Positions 60,621 to 64,000 of a stretch of 64,000 bases of DNA are shown in pieces (the first letter of the stretch is position 1; every line of letters starts with the position of its first letter). Below the pieces are notes generated by a model. The model did no database searches. It saw only the letters and a program-made list of their open reading frames with translations, and was not told the DNA's origin. The stretch comes from Tetranychus cinnabarinus (Eukaryota > Arthropoda > Arachnida > Trombidiformes > Tetranychidae): contig WHVY01000006.1 of assembly GCA_022266195.1 (NCBI GenBank), positions 62,001 to 126,000 of the forward strand, given 5' to 3'. A program made the translations under genes and the position numbers.

Positions 60621-61308
60621 CAAATAGGTAGTAAAATAGAAATACGCCCAATATATAGTATAAGGCTTTCGACAGCTTCTCCAAAGTATTAAAGTATCGA
60701 TACGATTTTTTCAGGTCATTTTAACCAAAATTGAAAAAGTCTTTTTTGTCGTGTTCAAAGTGTCTACTTCTGTTATAAAAGTTAGATCTAGTGTGGCCAT
60801 TAGTTAAAACCGAATGGTGTGCTGCCAAACAGTTCGAAGCTGGCTCGTCAATTTATTGATATAACCCTTCCTTCATGATGTATTGGGTTTTCCAGTCATT
60901 GCAACCTTACAAAGAGGTTTCCTATTTGAATTATGCATTCAAATTCTGTGCAACATTTATTGGCGATTCTGTTGATAAGACAAAAGTTTCGCATTGCATT
61001 CAATGACTAATCTCGACTGTGAGCATTTGATGAATGAAAACGTTTTTGGCTTTTCTTTTCATCTCAACCAATGAATATTATCCTGAATTGGTTGGATAAA
61101 AGTTGAAGATGAAAAAAGATGGTCAAAGGATGCAAAAAAGATTCTTTCATATTCTTCTGTTCACAACTGTGATGACATTTTATTTATCATCAGGGATGAA
61201 GATAAGTGAACTGGAATCAACCTCACAAAATATCTTATTGAAAGTAACTGTCAACCTTTTCATTGACCCTCAAAAGGCTTATCATTTTTATTTATATTAT
61301 CTTCATCC

Positions 61309-61331
61309 GCATCATCACCATCATCATCATT
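61309..61331. repeat. CAT/CAC microsatellite
   Basis: A short run of CAT with one CAC interruption, similar to the longer one at 7378. It creates a poly-His stretch in a spurious open frame. Confidence 0.8.
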
Positions 61332-62402
61332 CTCCTTCTTCTTACTTTTATCCTTTCTTTGTTCAAGTGAACCTTCTCAGAGTTTTTATTTTTTGGTGCG
61401 ATATTTCAACTAAAATTTCAACAATATTCCATCGTTCTATTGGTGATTCATAAAGGTTATCATGATAAGAGCATGAAAAGTCTGAAAATGATAGTAATAA
61501 AAGAGCGAAGAAGAAAGCGAGAGATTTAAAGATAAAAGTGAGATTGATGAATGTGAATGATTAAAGGCGAAAGCTTGAATAACATTGAGAAGTAAAAGTT
61601 TTGACCAAAGAATGAAAATGCAAGTTCTCTGAGTAAAGATGATTTTTCATATGGTAAGTGACCATTTCCTGAGCTCAATTTCATTCTGTGCTTTTCGCAT
61701 AAACAAACTTTTAGAACATTCCTTTTTCAGAATGTTTTTTCAGGCAAATTCATTTTCAAATCCATTACTTTTCTTTCACTTTTTCACGCAAGTTTCATCT
61801 CCTTTTCATCATGAAAAAAGACCTTCCATCAAGCTGAAACTCCTTTTCAAGTCTTTCCAAACTGTGTTGAACCATTTTTCTTGAAACTTTTAACCTTGGT
61901 TTGCATGGAAAAAGTTGAAAATTCAATTTCTTCCACACAAACCCTAACAATGAATGCAATGATTGATAATCACCTTTTATTTGTCCAAGCTTCATGAATA
62001 AGAATTCATGACAAAACAAACAATTCCATGTTTTACTTTTGCAATTACAATGACAATTAAAATGAACTTTACTCGATTCATATGAATATTGATGAGTGAT
62101 GAAATTAAAAGCAAATTATCCTCAGATTTTAAATGCAAGTAAAATTTTCCATGTTGATAAAGGTTCATTATTTCTGGTTCGTTTGAATAATTATTACCGA
62201 TTTTTTTCATGGAGATTTAGGGAAATCTCTAGTTCCTTCAAGTGAAACTCATGAGCTTGATTCATGTAAACATTCAAGCTTGTAATGAATATGCATTGAT
62301 CTTTGATGTTAGTGAAAATATTTTGATTAATGATGTGTTTGGATGCGCGAATTAGAAGAGAGAGAGAAAAAAAGCAATCAATTGATTGAGACAAAGACTT
62401 AC

Positions 62403-62689
62403 CAAACTTTGACCATTATTATCAAGTGTTGACCCTGAGTTGGTTAAATTGTTTGATTGTGAAGTGGGACTAACAAGGTTGGAAACTGCATTGGGATTAC
62501 ATGTTGATCGCCAATGATTAAGTTGATGACCAGTTTCCATTAAATGACAATTGATGCTATTATTATAAGAAGGTTGACATGGATTGGATAGAAGTGGAGT
62601 GGTCAATGGATTATCAAGCTTCTCATTGATTGTTTCATCTTTAAGGTCACCATTTCGTGTTAATACTTCCGAACCAGTTAACCCAATAT
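62403..62689 (-). CDS. Internal exon of an unidentified protein
   Basis: A strong acceptor (a long pyrimidine run then CTCAG) at 62690 and a perfect GTAAGT donor at 62402 enclose 287 bp with an open frame entering with two bases (phase 1) and leaving in phase 0. The 95 full codons encode a hydrophilic sequence with no membrane segment, for example LTGSEVLTRNGDLKDETINE and PLTTPLLSNPCQPSYNN, ending NNGQSL. No family was recognised. Its exit phase matches the acceptor at 51627, so it may be the exon before the Asn-rich terminal exon. The gene would extend upstream, beyond 64000. Confidence 0.5.
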
Positions 62690-64000
62690 CTGAGAGAAAA
62701 GAAGAGAAGAAGAAAAAAAAAGATTGAATCAAAATTACGAAGCAACAAGAACAGAATTACAATGACTTTGTTACTCTCTTGCTGAGCCTAAATAATCATT
62801 TCTGGTAACAACATTGACATTAAATTAAAAAATGTTGATAATAATGAGAAGGAGAAAAAAAAGATGAAATTAATGGTTGACCTAATAAATACAATTAAAC
62901 ACAGACACATAGATATTTAACCACAAAATAAAGGCGAGATAAAAGTTATTCACAATCATTCCCAGTCAGATGAAAGGGAATGATAAAGTTGAGTGAAAAA
63001 ATGATAATTATAATCTGTAAAGATATATTCACATTCAATTGCAAGGTATTCATGTGAGAATGAATATACAAGAATGTTTCTCTATCAAGCCAAAATTTGA
63101 TTAAAATTCATCTCAAATGAATGGAAAAGGTTGAAACATCATGTATATAATCATGATAATAGTGATAATAAAGGTTGTTGTAACAATTATTGCGTGCAAA
63201 ATGTGAATATAAAAGTGTCGTTAAAGTAGCACAAGATTTAATCCAACAATGAAAAGTAAAAATGTGCTCATCATCATCATCGAATAGTTAATTGTCGATT
63301 GGTGAGAAAAGTTTATTTCAATCGATATTCTGTTCGATTTCAATTTCGACTTCAAGATGAAGATAATGATGAGCCGTGATGAGCCATGATGAAGTGAATC
63401 AAGTTGTAATGTTCATTATGAGACTTGAAATATCTGTGCATATAAACTATGCTCTTATGGTTTTGAAGGAGAAACATTTTTTTATCGTTTTATTCTTTTC
63501 TCTTTCATCATGCACTTTTTTTCTTTGCCTGTTTGTATGAACAATGATTTCATTAATTATCTTCGTTTTGCTGATTTGCTCAGAAATCATTTCAAATGCA
63601 TTAGTTGTGTTTGTTTTTGCACAATTTTTTTCTTCTTTTACTTTCTTCTTTTCCTTTCTTTTCATCATTTTTTCACTTCTCTTTTGTAAAAGAAGACAAA
63701 AAAGTGAATTCATTTGACAACTTTAATAGACAATAATGACAGTAATAATGGGAACCAAATGAACAAACAACTTGAAGACTTTAACAGAACATTATTATTA
63801 ATGATTTAATAACTGATTTTGCGGTAAAAATACTTATCAAAACTTATTTTTTTTCATCAACCTTTTTAAGAATACTTTTTGCAACTAAATGAATCATTCT
63901 GATTCAGCTTATTCAATGTAAAAAGCTTAATTTGCAATGAGCAATCCAATTTTCTGAATGACTGAGTTCTGACGATTTTAAGATGAAAAGGCCTTTCGTC
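62690..64000. other. A+T-rich right end with no recognisable exon
   Basis: If the minus-strand gene is real, this is intron upstream of its exon at 62689. Lys/Glu- and Ser-rich frames, such as the one at 63713-63447, come from GAA/CTT-rich tracts and have no ATG or splice context. Nothing else is supported. Confidence 0.45.

Larger units (their letters stand above)
51628..62402. other. Probable long intron or intergenic region with mobile-element remnants
   Basis: If the two minus-strand exons flanking it belong together, this is one intron of about 10.8 kb. I found no further exon. It contains the solo LTR (58549-59045), the fold-back element (60088-60620), a CAT-type microsatellite near 61309, and simple GAA and CTT tracts around 55200 and 55600. 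Confidence 0.4.

Noticed and set aside
63447..63713. Lys/Glu-rich minus-strand frame
   Set aside because: Non-ATG start. The composition follows from a CTT/TTTC-rich tract, and there are no splice sites or homology.

Overview
This window is eukaryotic nuclear DNA. It is very A+T rich, its genes are split by short GT-AG introns (mostly about 60 to 150 bp), and its proteins are close to animal families. An arthropod is the best fit. A lone seven-membrane-segment, gustatory-receptor-like protein, the very short introns and a compact housekeeping cluster suggest a small-genome arthropod such as a mite, but that placement is a low-confidence inference. There are no bacterial-type operons, no CRISPR array, and no tRNA or rRNA gene that I could recognise.

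Layout. Positions 1-2509 hold no recognisable gene. On the plus strand, 2510-2907 encodes DPM2 (the regulatory subunit of dolichol-phosphate mannose synthase) and 3310-4743 a three-exon putative chemoreceptor. Positions 4744-14099 are almost empty. On the minus strand, 17211-14100 carries the N-terminal half of a GAS2-like (GAS2L/pigs type) calponin-homology protein; its GAR-domain part was not found. Positions 17296-26254 are again empty apart from a possible 5' UTR exon near 18.1 kb and A/T- and GA-rich simple sequence.

From 26255 to 34945 there is a dense cluster of seven conserved genes: MCRS1 (+), BRMS1-like (-), YJU2B/CCDC130 (-), GINS2 (+), a short MKS1-type B9 protein (-), mitochondrial ribosomal protein bL20m (-) and mitochondrial 3-hydroxyacyl-CoA dehydrogenase HADH (-). 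They serve chromatin regulation, splicing, replication, cilia, mitochondrial translation and fatty-acid oxidation. They share no pathway; what they share is tight packing. GINS2 and the MKS1-type gene converge with only 12 bp between stop codons, and MCRS1 and BRMS1 converge with 120 bp between them.

From 35 kb to the right end recognisable coding is sparse and mobile-element debris dominates. There are three fold-back (inverted-repeat) elements. One, at 45481-46713, is a nearly perfect palindrome with two 528-bp arms that differ at only two noticed positions, around a 177-bp spacer. The other two (about 40495-41001 and 60088-60620) are older and decayed. A solo LTR lies at about 58549-59045. 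On the minus strand two phase-compatible exons (62689-62403 and 51627-50953) look like the C-terminal end of an unidentified, low-complexity protein that ends in a possible PDZ-binding motif; they would be separated by an intron of about 10.8 kb.

All exon boundaries below were read by eye from splice dinucleotides, reading frame and family resemblance. No alignment or expression data were available.
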